Shown here: positions 53,337 through 62,378 of the stretch, one piece after another
Layout: every line of letters starts with the position of its first letter
Position numbering within the stretch: position 1 is the first letter of the stretch
NCBI RefSeq assembly: GCF_019737615.1
Contig: NZ_JAHKKS010000002.1
Span: 248,001 to 312,000 of the forward strand
DNA: 64,000 bases
Direction of reading: 5' to 3'
Source of the DNA: Sphingobium xanthum
Lineage (GTDB): Bacteria > Pseudomonadota > Alphaproteobacteria > Sphingomonadales > Sphingomonadaceae
The notes under the pieces: generated by a model
The model's input: the letters and a program-made list of their open reading frames with translations, nothing else
Told to the model about the DNA's origin: nothing
Databases searched by the model: none
Translations under genes and position numbers: made by a program

Positions 53337-54572
53337 ATGCTTTCTCCGGCTTCGACGCCCGTGCGCCGCTCGGCTTCCTATCAGATCCTTCTGGTCGGCC
53401 TGCTGAGCCTCAATTTCGGCATCGTCTTCTTCGACCGGAATGCGCTCAACTTCCTCATGCCGTTCGTGCAGCCGGAGCTGCGGCTCACCAATACGCAGGT
53501 CGGCCTGCTGGCCAGCGCCCTCTCCTTCACCTGGGCGCTGGCCGCGTTCGGCATCGGCAAGCTTTCCGACACGCTGGGTAGCCGAAAGCGCCTGCTCATC
53601 CTCTCGACGATCGCCTTCTCGCTCTGCTCGTTCATGAGCGGCATCGCCTCGACCTTCGCGCTGCTGCTCGGCGCGCGGCTTCTCATGGGCGCGGCGGAGG
53701 GCGGCATCATGCCGATCAGCCACGCCATGATCGCCAGCGACGTCGCGCCGGAGCGACGCGGCATCGCGCAGGGCGTCGCGCAGAATCTCGGCTCCAGCCT
53801 GCTCGGTTCCTTCGCGGCGCCGGTGCTGCTCGTCGCCTTCGCCGAGGCCTTCGGCTGGCGCTCGGCCTTCTATCTGGCCGGCGTACCCGGCATCGTCAGC
53901 GCCATCCTGCTCTGGTTCCTCATCGACGAAGCCGCGCCACCGCCCAAGGCGGCGCCCGGCGCCGCGAAGACGCATGGCATCATGGACGTGCTGCTCCAGC
54001 GCAATGTCTGGGTGTGCGTCGTGCTCGGCGTCCTGCTCGTCTCCTATCTGGTGATCTGCTGGGCGTTCATGCCGCTTTTCCTCACGACTATGCGCGGCTA
54101 CTCGCCGGACGTGATGGGCTGGCTGATGGGCACGCTCGGCGTCTCGGCCGCCGTGGCGAGCTTCGTCATCGCGGGCCTGTCGGACAAGATCGGGCGGCGG
54201 CCGGTAATGATCGTCATGCCGTTCGTGTCGATCATCCTACCGCTCACCGCGCTCTATTATCAAGGGCCCGCCTGGATGATGGCGCTGCTCTTCTTCATCG
54301 GCTGGTCGATGAACGGCATCTTTCCGCTGTTCATGGCGACCATCCCGTCCGAGAGCGTGGATGCGCGCCATGTCGCCACCGCCCTCGGCCTCACCATGGG
54401 CGTGGCGGAAGTGCTGGGCGGCGTGTTCGCGCCGTCGCTGGCCGGCATGGCGGCCGATGCGAGCGACCTTTCGGCGCCACTCTGGATCATGTTCGCGCTG
54501 GCGATCGCCTCGGGGCTAATCGCCTTGTTCCTCGACGAGACCGCGCCTCGCATCATCGCACGGCGTTCTTAA
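53337..54572 (+). CDS. MFS transporter, second of a tandem pair
   Basis: The product is 411 residues from the ATG at 53337; a GTG at 53310 overlapping the previous gene is an alternative. Long stretches are shared with the upstream transporter: INFGIVFFDR/LNFGIVFFDR, MPFVQPEL, GLLASALSFTWALAAFG, GAAEGGIMPISHAM, PSESVD, ATALGLTMG. This is a recent-looking tandem duplication. Differences concentrate in the central loop and the second half, so substrate range may have diverged. A perfect inverted repeat follows the stop. Confidence 0.88.
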   Translation: MLSPASTPVRRSASYQILLVGLLSLNFGIVFFDRNALNFLMPFVQPELRLTNTQVGLLASALSFTWALAAFGIGKLSDTLGSRKRLLILSTIAFSLCSFMSGIASTFALLLGARLLMGAAEGGIMPISHAMIASDVAPERRGIAQGVAQNLGSSLLGSFAAPVLLVAFAEAFGWRSAFYLAGVPGIVSAILLWFLIDEAAPPPKAAPGAAKTHGIMDVLLQRNVWVCVVLGVLLVSYLVICWAFMPLFLTTMRGYSPDVMGWLMGTLGVSAAVASFVIAGLSDKIGRRPVMIVMPFVSIILPLTALYYQGPAWMMALLFFIGWSMNGIFPLFMATIPSESVDARHVATALGLTMGVAEVLGGVFAPSLAGMAADASDLSAPLWIMFALAIASGLIALFLDETAPRIIARRS

Positions 54573-54573
54573 G

Positions 54574-54726
54574 TCCTCGCCCCTTTCGGGGAGAGGATAC
54601 GGAGCCTTGCGAGCTTGCTCGCTAGGCGGAGTTGGAGAGGGGCTGCGACGGGCCACCCCCCTCTCCAAGCTTCGCTAGCCGCTCACGCGGCAAGCTGCGC
54701 TATCCTCTCCCCGAAAGGGGCGAGGA
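54574..54726. repeat. Paired palindromic repeat between convergent genes
   Basis: Bases 54574-54599 and 54701-54726 are exact reverse complements over 26 bp, each a hairpin of the CGCCCCTTTCGGGGAG kind. Inner pairs include GGAGTTGGAGAGGGG and CCCCTCTCC. It fills the gap between the MFS stop (54572) and the MetE-like stop (54736), so it may end both transcripts. Confidence 0.75.
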
Positions 54727-54735
54727 TAAGGAAAA

Positions 54736-55866
54736 TCACCCCCGCGCAGCCGCCAGATCGGCGCCTTCGCGCAACGCCCGGAGCTTCTTCCAGGCGACCT
54801 CGGGATCGATCTTGCCGTAGCCGGCGAACGTGCCGAAGCCGCAATCCGTGCTGGCAAGCACGCGATCGGCGCCGACGATGCCGGTGAAGCGCGCGATGCG
54901 CTGGGCGATCAACTCGGGATGCTCGACATAGTTGGAGCAGCTGTCGATAAGCCCTGGCGCCAGCACGGTGTCATCCGGCAGCTTCGCATCGCGCCAGACC
55001 GTCCATTCATGCTCGTGCCGGGGATTGGCAGCCTCGAACAGCAGGATCGCAGGCCGCGCTTTCAGGATGACGGGCAGTATCTTGGCGAGATCGATGTCGT
55101 GATCGTGCGGGCCTTCATAATTGCCCCAGCAGATGTGCATGCGCAGCCGATCGCGCGGCAGGCCGGCAGTCGCGGCATTCAATGCCTCGACATTGGCCTC
55201 GGCGACCTTGACGAATTCCTCGTCGGTCAGATCCTGATAGCCGGTGTGCCGCGACATGGCCAAATCGGGACAATCGAGCTGCAAATCGAAGCCCGCCGCG
55301 ATGATCGCTTCATATTCCGGCCGCATCGCCGTTACCAGATCGGCGAGATAGGCCTCGTGGCTCGGATAAAAAGCATTGGGCTGGAACGCCGTGATGAGCC
55401 CAGGCGACGCCGCATTCATGAAGCCGCGCTTGCCCTGCCCCGCTTGCGACAGCGCCGCCCGGAAGCGACGAATGTCGTCAAGGCACGGCTCGAGCGTGCG
55501 CAGCCTCACCGGCGCAATGCAGGAGGCCCGCGTGAACTCCTGATCGCCCATGATCGCCGCGAGCTTGCGCCGCAGGTCGGGATAGGGCGCGAGGTCGAGC
55601 GCCGGCTTGCGCGCCGTATGGCCGCCAAAGCCCGTCAGCCTTTCAATCACATAGGTCGAGTAGCCGATCTTGCCGAGTTCCCCGTCCGAAACGATGTCGA
55701 CGCCTTCAGCGACCTGACGCGCGACGCTTTGCGTGATCGCGGCCTGCGTGACCGCCTCGAATTCAGCCGCGTCATAAGGCTCGCCATGATCGCGCGCGAG
55801 CAACAGGGGGACCAGGTCCCCACCCCGTGGCAAACTTCCCACATGGGTGGTGGCAACAAATGTCAT
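54736..55866 (-). CDS. MetE C-terminal-domain-like methyltransferase
   Basis: The 376-residue TIM-barrel protein corresponds to the catalytic C-terminal half of cobalamin-independent methionine synthase. It keeps the zinc ligands: His244 and Cys246 in MHICWGN, Glu278 in LLFEAAN, Cys342 in STDCGFGTF. It begins TTHVGSLPRG, as in the family. Such single-domain proteins may methylate homocysteine from methyl-THF or methylcobalamin, or act in other alkyl transfers. With ligM producing methyl-THF, a role as methyl sink is attractive but inferred. It is divergent from the second TonB receptor. Confidence 0.82.
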   Translation of the reverse strand: MTFVATTHVGSLPRGGDLVPLLLARDHGEPYDAAEFEAVTQAAITQSVARQVAEGVDIVSDGELGKIGYSTYVIERLTGFGGHTARKPALDLAPYPDLRRKLAAIMGDQEFTRASCIAPVRLRTLEPCLDDIRRFRAALSQAGQGKRGFMNAASPGLITAFQPNAFYPSHEAYLADLVTAMRPEYEAIIAAGFDLQLDCPDLAMSRHTGYQDLTDEEFVKVAEANVEALNAATAGLPRDRLRMHICWGNYEGPHDHDIDLAKILPVILKARPAILLFEAANPRHEHEWTVWRDAKLPDDTVLAPGLIDSCSNYVEHPELIAQRIARFTGIVGADRVLASTDCGFGTFAGYGKIDPEVAWKKLRALREGADLAAARG

Positions 55867-55958
55867 CGGCTCTCTCCTTCCGATAGATGGTTGCGAATCG
55901 TATGATAAGCTGGCTCAGAGACACTTCTCTCCGATATAAAGCAACTTGACTTTGCTCG

Positions 55959-55973
55959 TTTCATTGTGTGAAA
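55959..55973. promoter_or_regulatory. Candidate IclR-type operator TTTCATTGTGTGAAA
   Basis: An imperfect 15-bp palindrome lies in the divergent region between the MetE-like gene (start 55866) and the TonB receptor (start 56096). It is closely similar to 12019-12033 upstream of the IclR gene. Confidence 0.45.
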
Positions 55974-55984
55974 TCGTCTTTCCG

Positions 55985-55998
55985 AACACGGGCGTGTT
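55985..55998. promoter_or_regulatory. Palindrome AACACGGGCGTGTT upstream of the TonB receptor
   Basis: A 6-bp perfect stem with a GG centre lies about 98 bp upstream of the receptor start and 12 bp after the IclR-like site. It may be a second operator. Confidence 0.35.
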
Positions 55999-56095
55999 AC
56001 TTACTAGACACACCCACCCGTGCTAGGGGCAACAATAGTCGGCGGGTAACCCTGTGGGGGCACGAATATTACGCCGGCACCAGGAGGAGAGAGAT

Positions 56096-58651
56096 ATGCG
56101 CGTGCAATTCACGCTTACGACAGCCGTGTTCGCCCTAGCCGCAGCGCTCGCAGCGCCGGCCATTGCCCAGAACGAAACATCAGCGCCGCAAGAGGCCGAT
56201 GCCGGGGAAACCCAGGACATCGTCGTCACTGCCCAGTTCCGCGAAACACGCCTGCAGGACACGCCGATCGCCATCACTGCGGTCAACGGCGCCATGCTTG
56301 AAGCCCGCGGCCAGACGAACATCGCTCAGGTCGCCGCACAGGCCCCGAACGTGTCGCTCCGCCCGCAGGGGCAAGGCGGCGGCTCTGGCCTTATCGCGTT
56401 CATCCGCGGCGTCGGCCAGGTCGATTTCAACTATGCTCTGGATCCGGGCGTCGGCGTCTATGTTGACGATGTCTATATTCCGACGCTGTCCAGCTCGCTG
56501 CTTGAGCTGATCGATCTTGACCGCGTCGAGATCCTGCGTGGCCCGCAAGGCACGCTCGCAGGCAAGAACGCCATCGGCGGCGCCATCAAATTGTTCAGCG
56601 CCAAGCCGCGGGGCGACAACTCGGGCATGCTGCGCGTCGAATATGGCTCGTACAATGAGATCAGCGTGCGCGGCATGATGGATTTCGCCATCACCGATAA
56701 CCTCTCGATGCGTGTCTCCGGCATGGGCCGCGGGCGTGACGGCTATGTCGCCATGCTCGACTATGGCCAGACGCATCCCAATTCGAACGTGCCCCAGAAC
56801 AACACGCGCGGAAGCGGCAACTCCGACTATGCGACGATGGGCGGCCAGAACATCATCGCGGCCCGTGCCGCGCTACGCTGGGAGCCGACCAGCGCCCTCG
56901 AAATCAATATTTCCGGCGACTACACGCGGGAAAAATCGGAAGCGATTCCGACCGTCCTTCTGGCCGCAGGCGCGATCTGCTCTGCGCCGGCTTGCACCAA
57001 CTTCAACCCGGCATCCGTCGGCAATTCTTTCTCCGTGAATGGCAGCGGGGCGCCCGTCTACACCAACCCCTGGCTGGTCGGTAAGAACGGCCAGGCCGTG
57101 AACATGAGCTGCGCCTTCGTACCGGCAGGCAAATTTGGGTGCGACACGGGCGGCGACCTGCTGGGCTGGGATCCGCGTTTCGTCAGCTATTCGAACTTCA
57201 TGGATGCCATGGCACCCAACGCACAGGCGCCCTACAAGCCCTATTTCGCTCTGCCCATCACCGAATTCCAGGGCTGGGGCGTGCACGGCACCCTGAACTA
57301 CGACATCAACGACAATCTGGAGTTCGTCTACATCGGCTCCTATCGCAAGTATGAGTCTAAGTTCGGCCAGGACCAGGATGCGACACCGATCCCGGTCGCG
57401 CAACTCGACAACCAGTTGAACCACCATGCGTTCACGTCGGAAATCCGCCTCAACTTCTCGGCCGGCGATGGCATGCTGGACGGTACGGTCGGCGGCTTCT
57501 ACCTCGATCAGGAAGGCGTCTACACTGCCCGCGTCGATCTGAACTATGTCGCGCCGGCCACCATCGACTTCCTACATGGCCCGGACACGACGCCCAGCAA
57601 CACCAAGGCGCTGTTCGCGACCGCGACCGTTCGCCCGGTCGAGGGACTCAGCATCACCGGCGGCATCCGCTATACGAAGGACAAGAAGGACTACACCTAC
57701 TTCCGTCGGAACCCGGATGGCACTCGTCCGGATGCTGGATGCGCAATCGGCGGTCTGTTCGGGGCTCCCAACTGCCTGCTGGCGGGCATCTATGGGATTA
57801 CCGGTAGTTTCGAGGGCGATCGCTGGGATTGGCGAATCGTTGGCGACTATCGCTTCTCCGAGCAGTTCCTAGCCTACGCATCGGTCTCGACGGGCTTCAA
57901 GGGCGGCGGCGTCAATCCGCGTCCGTTCGTTGCCGACCAGCGTCTGCCGTTCAATCCGGAAACGCTCACCACCTACGAAGTCGGCTTCAAGGCCGACCTC
58001 TTCGACCGCAAATGGCGCCTGAACGGTGCGATGTTCCTGAACAAGTATCAGAACATCATTCTCGCCAAGGTCCGCTGCGTTGAATCGGTGCTGCAGACGC
58101 CCTGTCTGCGTCCGGACAATATCGGTGCGGCCGACGTGAAGGGCTTTGAGCTCGAGTCGACCTTCCGTCCGATCGATGGCCTGACCATCGACGGCAGCCT
58201 CGCCTATCTCGACTTCAAGTACACCTCGGCGGCCATTGGTGGCTTCCTGGTCTCGGGCAAGGATGCGCAGGGCAATCCGGTGGTCGGCGCCGTTCCCGCG
58301 ACCGCTATCACGCCCTATACGCCGAAGTGGACCTGGAGCACGGGCGTTCAGTACGACTACGTCACCGACATGGGCACGTTCACCGCACGTGTGGATGGCT
58401 CGTATCAGGGCAAACTCTTCACCAACGCCGAAAACACCGATTGGGGCACGATCAAGGGCCGATTCCTTGCGAACGGTCAGATTTCGTGGCGCGATGGTGA
58501 TGGCGACTGGAAGGTTACGCTCGAAGTCAAGAACCTGACGGACAAGTATTATTTCACGACCGTCAGCGACGTCACGACCTCGCTGGGCCTCGTGAGCGGC
58601 GTGCCCGGCCTGCCGCGGACCTGGCTGCTCGGCGTGACGCGCAACTTCTAA
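56096..58651 (+). CDS. TonB-dependent outer-membrane receptor
   Basis: From the ATG at 56096 (AGGAGGAGAGAG upstream) the product is 851 residues. It has a signal peptide ending AIAQ, a TonB box DIVVTAQ, a plug (VEILRGPQGTLAGKNAIGGAI) and a barrel ending in Phe (WLLGVTRNF). It shares the plug start QFRETRLQDTPIAITAVNG with the receptor at 27205 (QFREQRLQDTPLAITAVN), so both belong to one sphingomonad aromatic-uptake-like subgroup. A classical terminator follows. The substrate is unknown; the divergent and downstream genes suggest a lignin-related aromatic. Confidence 0.94.
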   Translation: MRVQFTLTTAVFALAAALAAPAIAQNETSAPQEADAGETQDIVVTAQFRETRLQDTPIAITAVNGAMLEARGQTNIAQVAAQAPNVSLRPQGQGGGSGLIAFIRGVGQVDFNYALDPGVGVYVDDVYIPTLSSSLLELIDLDRVEILRGPQGTLAGKNAIGGAIKLFSAKPRGDNSGMLRVEYGSYNEISVRGMMDFAITDNLSMRVSGMGRGRDGYVAMLDYGQTHPNSNVPQNNTRGSGNSDYATMGGQNIIAARAALRWEPTSALEINISGDYTREKSEAIPTVLLAAGAICSAPACTNFNPASVGNSFSVNGSGAPVYTNPWLVGKNGQAVNMSCAFVPAGKFGCDTGGDLLGWDPRFVSYSNFMDAMAPNAQAPYKPYFALPITEFQGWGVHGTLNYDINDNLEFVYIGSYRKYESKFGQDQDATPIPVAQLDNQLNHHAFTSEIRLNFSAGDGMLDGTVGGFYLDQEGVYTARVDLNYVAPATIDFLHGPDTTPSNTKALFATATVRPVEGLSITGGIRYTKDKKDYTYFRRNPDGTRPDAGCAIGGLFGAPNCLLAGIYGITGSFEGDRWDWRIVGDYRFSEQFLAYASVSTGFKGGGVNPRPFVADQRLPFNPETLTTYEVGFKADLFDRKWRLNGAMFLNKYQNIILAKVRCVESVLQTPCLRPDNIGAADVKGFELESTFRPIDGLTIDGSLAYLDFKYTSAAIGGFLVSGKDAQGNPVVGAVPATAITPYTPKWTWSTGVQYDYVTDMGTFTARVDGSYQGKLFTNAENTDWGTIKGRFLANGQISWRDGDGDWKVTLEVKNLTDKYYFTTVSDVTTSLGLVSGVPGLPRTWLLGVTRNF

Positions 58652-58684
58652 GAAGTGCGCAAGAAATAACAGGAGAGGACGGGA

Positions 58685-58717
58685 GGGGCCGGACGAAAGT
58701 CCGGCCCCTTTCCTTTT
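58685..58717 (+). terminator. Rho-independent terminator of the TonB receptor
   Basis: GGGGCCGGAC (58685-58694), loop GAAA, and GTCCGGCCCC (58699-58708) form a perfect 10-bp stem followed by TTTCCTTTT. Confidence 0.92.
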
Positions 58718-58871
58718 GGCGCAGCGATGAAATCTCCTCGATTTCCGACGCGGAATCGATACGCTTCGTGCTAAGGAAAGGCTTGATCTGGCGGCACGCA
58801 ACTGCATACTATGATAGGTATAATGCCGGATCGACATGCCCTGCCCGGCCGCACAGGACCAGGATTGCCTC

Positions 58872-59285
58872 ATGCTCATCAAACGCCTCGATCACGTCAA
58901 TATCCGCACCCGCGATCTGCCGCCGGTCGTCGCCTTCTATCGCGACATAATGGAGCTGGAGGAACGCGATCCCCCACCCAATCTCGACAGGACGATGGTG
59001 CGCTGGATGTACGACCACAAGGACGATCCGATCGTCCACATCTCGACGCCCGGTGCCCTCAGCGAGCATGGCCAGTATGACAATATCACCGGCACGACCG
59101 GCGGCCTCGATCATGTCGCCTATCAATGCTTCGGCATCGAGCCGTTGCGCGAGCGACTGAAGAAGTTCAACGTCCCCTGGCGCGAGAACCGGGTAGAGGT
59201 GATCAAGATGACGCAGGTGTTCATCCACGACCCGACCGGCGTCCAGATCGAGCTCAACGTGTTCGACGAAGATCCGGACGCCTAG
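58872..59285 (+). CDS. VOC (glyoxalase/extradiol-type) family protein
   Basis: The chosen start at 58872 (CCAGGATTGCCTC upstream) gives 137 residues: MLIKRLDHVNIRTRDLPPVVAFYRDIMEL, then GGLDHVAYQC with a likely metal His, and IHDPTGVQIELNVFDE with a Glu. It is a single-module VOC protein, possibly an isomerase, lyase or small dioxygenase. It lies 25 bp before the AraC regulator gene and upstream of the cupin operon, so it may act in the same pathway. An extended start at 58836 is possible. Confidence 0.78.
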   Translation: MLIKRLDHVNIRTRDLPPVVAFYRDIMELEERDPPPNLDRTMVRWMYDHKDDPIVHISTPGALSEHGQYDNITGTTGGLDHVAYQCFGIEPLRERLKKFNVPWRENRVEVIKMTQVFIHDPTGVQIELNVFDEDPDA

Positions 59286-59310
59286 CGTCGTCCGATTCGG
59301 CACATCGAAA

Positions 59311-60276
59311 ATGAGCCCGCCACATTCCTTATCGACGGTCGAGCGGTTTTCGACTCCCTTCTTCTCCGCCAAGGCCAATTTGCGGCTGTGGAATGAAGTC
59401 GCCGAGATCAGCTCGGCAGGCCTGACGATTGATGCGGCGAGCGCCGGTTTTCGGGGCGACCTCTATCGGTGGCGGCTCGGCGACATCACTTTGCTCTGGC
59501 CACACGCCACCGAAAGCGTGGTGCGCCGGCGGCCCACCACGGGCGGCGAAGAACGTCTCCTCGTCCATCTTCAGGGACGCGGCGAATGCCTGCAGCAGCA
59601 GGGAGCGCGGCAATGCCGCCTGCGGCCAGGCGATCTTTCGCTTTGCACCTCCGAACTTCCCTCGGAATTGCGGACGACCACGCATGACATGCTGGTCATC
59701 GATCTGCCGACACGCCACCTGCAGGGGCGCGTCACGAATCTCGATCACTATCTTGCCCGCATCTTCCCGAGCCATTCCCCTTCGGTGCAGGCCTTTCGAC
59801 GGTTCCTGACCAGCACCTGGCAGGATGGCATCGCCGCGAACGCCCAGGCCAATGCGGCCTGGCAACATGAGCTGCATCAATGCATCGTCAGCATGCTCGT
59901 GCTCATCCTGCGAGGGGCGGATCATGATGTCCCCGCTCCGTCGGGATTCGATCGGATCGCGCGGATCGTGGGAACCCGTTTTCACGATCCCGCGCTGTCG
60001 GGGCAGGCAATTGCCGACGAGTTGGGCGTCTCGCTCCGCACGGTGCAAATGTGGCTGGCGGCAAACGGATGGACGCCGCGAGACTATGTGGCCGCTCGCC
60101 GGATGGAGGCAGCCGCCCAGATGCTCGTCACATCGCCGCAGACATCGATTTCTGCAATCGCCTTCGATTGCGGCTTTGAGGACATCGCCCATTTCAGCCG
60201 TTCTTTCCGACGGCATTTCGGCATGCCGCCACGGCAATGGCGCATAACAGGAGGGGCTCCGGTTTCTGCGCATTGA
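59311..60276 (+). CDS. AraC-family transcriptional regulator
   Basis: The 321-residue protein has an AraC-binding-like N-terminal sensor domain (LLVHLQGRGECLQQQGARQCRLRPGDLSLCTSE, split) and two helix-turn-helix units at the C-terminus (SGQAIADELGVSLRTVQMWL and SISAIAFDCGFEDIAHFSRSF, ending MPPRQWR). This is the NahR/XylS-like layout used for aromatic inducers. It lies 168 bp upstream of the tandem cupin operon, on the same strand, and probably activates it. Confidence 0.88.
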   Translation: MSPPHSLSTVERFSTPFFSAKANLRLWNEVAEISSAGLTIDAASAGFRGDLYRWRLGDITLLWPHATESVVRRRPTTGGEERLLVHLQGRGECLQQQGARQCRLRPGDLSLCTSELPSELRTTTHDMLVIDLPTRHLQGRVTNLDHYLARIFPSHSPSVQAFRRFLTSTWQDGIAANAQANAAWQHELHQCIVSMLVLILRGADHDVPAPSGFDRIARIVGTRFHDPALSGQAIADELGVSLRTVQMWLAANGWTPRDYVAARRMEAAAQMLVTSPQTSISAIAFDCGFEDIAHFSRSFRRHFGMPPRQWRITGGAPVSAH

Positions 60277-60443
60277 TCCAAGGCGGTTGCGCGTGATGAC
60301 AAGCGCGTCGCAACACGTCGGACTAATATGACTTGGCAGGTCGATAGGGAAAACGGCCATCGACACTGTGTTTGTTAGTGAAAGACAGAGATGTCCCGTC
60401 CGGTGCGACATTCGCCAGACAGGACAAGAAGGAGAGAGATCGC

Positions 60444-60986
60444 ATGAACAAGGAAACGCGGATGACTGCGCCTCCCAGCCAGGAGCGCAAGATCGTCAAG
60501 GTGCCGGAACTCTTCCCGGACCTTATCGCCAAGCATGCCTTTGCCGGTCGCTTCGTCCATTATGACGAGACGGACAGTCCCTGGGTGCCCTTCGGCGAGA
60601 ATGCCGCCATCAAGCATCTGCTCTTCGACACGCGCCACAATATCTATTCTAACATCCTGTGGATGAAAGGCCCGAGCGTCGTCGGCACTCACAAGCATCG
60701 CGGCTATGTGGTCATGATGTGCCTCGAGGGCAGCGTCCATTATCTGGAGTATGACTGGCTCGCGACGCCCGGCTGCTTCATCTACGAGACGCCCGGCGAG
60801 GCCCATACACTCGTCACCGATCATCCCGACGGCTGCAAGCTGTTCGGCTGGATGCAGGGGCCGAACGAGTTCTACGACAGCGACGGCAATATGGTCATGA
60901 CTGCGGACGTCTGGTGGTTCATGGATCATTATGAGAGCTACTGCCGCGCGAACGACATTCCGATCAATCCGCAGCTCTATCTCTGA
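60444..60986 (+). CDS. 2,4'-dihydroxyacetophenone dioxygenase-type cupin, first copy
   Basis: From the ATG at 60444 (AAGGAGAGAGATC upstream) the product is 180 residues, like the 4'-hydroxyacetophenone pathway dioxygenase DAD. The iron-binding cupin residues are His83 and His85 in GTHKHRG and His121 in GEAHTLV, with the same 38-residue spacing as DAD His76, His78, His114. DAD breaks the C-C bond between the two side-chain carbons of 2,4'-dihydroxyacetophenone, giving an aromatic acid plus formate. A related substrate with guaiacyl substitution is inferred. It is followed by a paralogue 22 bp on. Confidence 0.75.
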   Translation: MNKETRMTAPPSQERKIVKVPELFPDLIAKHAFAGRFVHYDETDSPWVPFGENAAIKHLLFDTRHNIYSNILWMKGPSVVGTHKHRGYVVMMCLEGSVHYLEYDWLATPGCFIYETPGEAHTLVTDHPDGCKLFGWMQGPNEFYDSDGNMVMTADVWWFMDHYESYCRANDIPINPQLYL

Positions 60987-61008
60987 ACCAGCCCGGCAAA
61001 GGATCGTC

Positions 61009-61548
61009 ATGGCCAGTGAACCGCTCAGCGCTCCGCCTTCCGGAGCGTACAAGATCGTCGCCGTTCCGGAAATTCACCGCGAGGTCGTCGATCGCTATGT
61101 CCGCCCGGGCTCCTATGTCGGCAGTTCGGAAGCCGAGAGTCCGTGGGTGCCGTTCGGCGACAATGCCGCCATCCGCCACCTCGCCTTCGACGTGCGGCAG
61201 AATGTCTATGCCAACATCCTCTGGATCAAGTCGCCCGGCGTCATCGGCACCCACAAGCATCGCGGCATGGTCTGGGCGATCGGGCTGGAAGGCACGTTCC
61301 GCTATCTCGAATATGACTGGCTCTGCCATCCCGGCGAATTCATCACCGAATTTCCCGGCCATGCGCACACGCTCGTTACCGATGAACCCGATGGCATGAA
61401 GGCCTTCTTCTGGATGCAGGGCGCCAACGAGTTTTACGACGATCAGGGCAACCACGTCGAGACGCTCGACGTCTGGTGGTTCATCAACCACTATGAGACC
61501 TACTGCCGGGAGAACGGTCTGCCCATCAACAAGGAGCTTTACCTGTGA
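61009..61548 (+). CDS. 2,4'-dihydroxyacetophenone dioxygenase-type cupin, second copy
   Basis: From the ATG at 61009 (AAAGGATCGTC upstream) the product is 179 residues. It is a paralogue of the preceding cupin, sharing SPWVPFG, NAAI-H, NILW, GTHKHRG, LEYDW and HTLVTD. Metal ligands are His82, His84 and His120. The N-terminal 40 residues and the stretch after the second His differ, so the two may form a heteromer or take different substrates. The stop overlaps the GTG start of the SDR by four bases. Confidence 0.75.
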   Translation: MASEPLSAPPSGAYKIVAVPEIHREVVDRYVRPGSYVGSSEAESPWVPFGDNAAIRHLAFDVRQNVYANILWIKSPGVIGTHKHRGMVWAIGLEGTFRYLEYDWLCHPGEFITEFPGHAHTLVTDEPDGMKAFFWMQGANEFYDDQGNHVETLDVWWFINHYETYCRENGLPINKELYL

Positions 61549-62378
61549 GCAGCACGCCCAAAGCCCTCGAACAGTTCGACATCGCCGGCCGCAGCGCGAT
61601 CGTGACCGGTGCGGCCTCGGGCATCGGCCTTGCCTATGCCGAGACGATGGCGGAGGCCGGCGCCAAGGTGACGCTGACCGACGTGGATCCCGCGGCCGCC
61701 GAGCGCGAAGCGGCCCGCTTGCGCTCGGAAGGCTATGAGGCCCGCGCCGACCAGCTCGATGTGCGTGATCGCACGCGCACGCGCGAAGTCTTCGACGCGC
61801 ATGAGGCGGCCTATGGCGGCCTCGACATCGCCTTCGCCAATGCCGGCCTCGGCCTCGGCCCCGGCTTCTGGAATCCGAACGGTTATCGCGATCCCGATGG
61901 CCAGATCGACACCTACAATCCCGAAATGTGGGACACGATCATCGCGATCAACCTGACCGGCGCCTACAACACGATGCGCGAAGCGGCGCGGCTGATGAAG
62001 AAGGGCGGCAAGCCCGGCTCGATCATCGCCACCTCGTCCAACGCGGCGGTGGTCTGCGAGCCGATCGTGCCGATGCCCTATATGCCGTCCAAGGCGGGGG
62101 TCAGCCACATGGTCAAGCACATGGCGTTCGAACTCGGCGAGTACAAGATCCGCGTCAACGCGATCCTGCCCGGCCCCTTCGCGACCAACATCGCCGATGG
62201 TTCGCTCAAGGACCCGGTCGTGCGCAAGGCCTGGGACGATTCCACGCTGATGGGCAAGATCGGCGATCCGCACCAGCTCAAGCCACTGGCGCTGTATCTT
62301 GCCTCTGACGCATCGAGCTATGTGACCGGCGCGCAAATGCTGATCGACGGCGGCATGGCATTGGGGAGATTTGGCTAA
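61545..62378 (+). CDS. Short-chain dehydrogenase/reductase of the cupin operon
   Basis: The 277-residue classical SDR starts with GTG at 61545, overlapping the cupin stop. It has TGAASGIGLAYAE at about residues 21-33, FANAG in place of NNAG, a Ser in ATSSNAAV, the catalytic YMPSK and the C-terminal MLIDGGMAL. It belongs to the FabG-like group. It sits between a cupin and a metallo-hydrolase, each in overlap, so its product should act on the same compound, for example oxidising a benzylic alcohol to the ketone cleaved by the cupins. Confidence 0.85.
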   Translation: MSSTPKALEQFDIAGRSAIVTGAASGIGLAYAETMAEAGAKVTLTDVDPAAAEREAARLRSEGYEARADQLDVRDRTRTREVFDAHEAAYGGLDIAFANAGLGLGPGFWNPNGYRDPDGQIDTYNPEMWDTIIAINLTGAYNTMREAARLMKKGGKPGSIIATSSNAAVVCEPIVPMPYMPSKAGVSHMVKHMAFELGEYKIRVNAILPGPFATNIADGSLKDPVVRKAWDDSTLMGKIGDPHQLKPLALYLASDASSYVTGAQMLIDGGMALGRFG

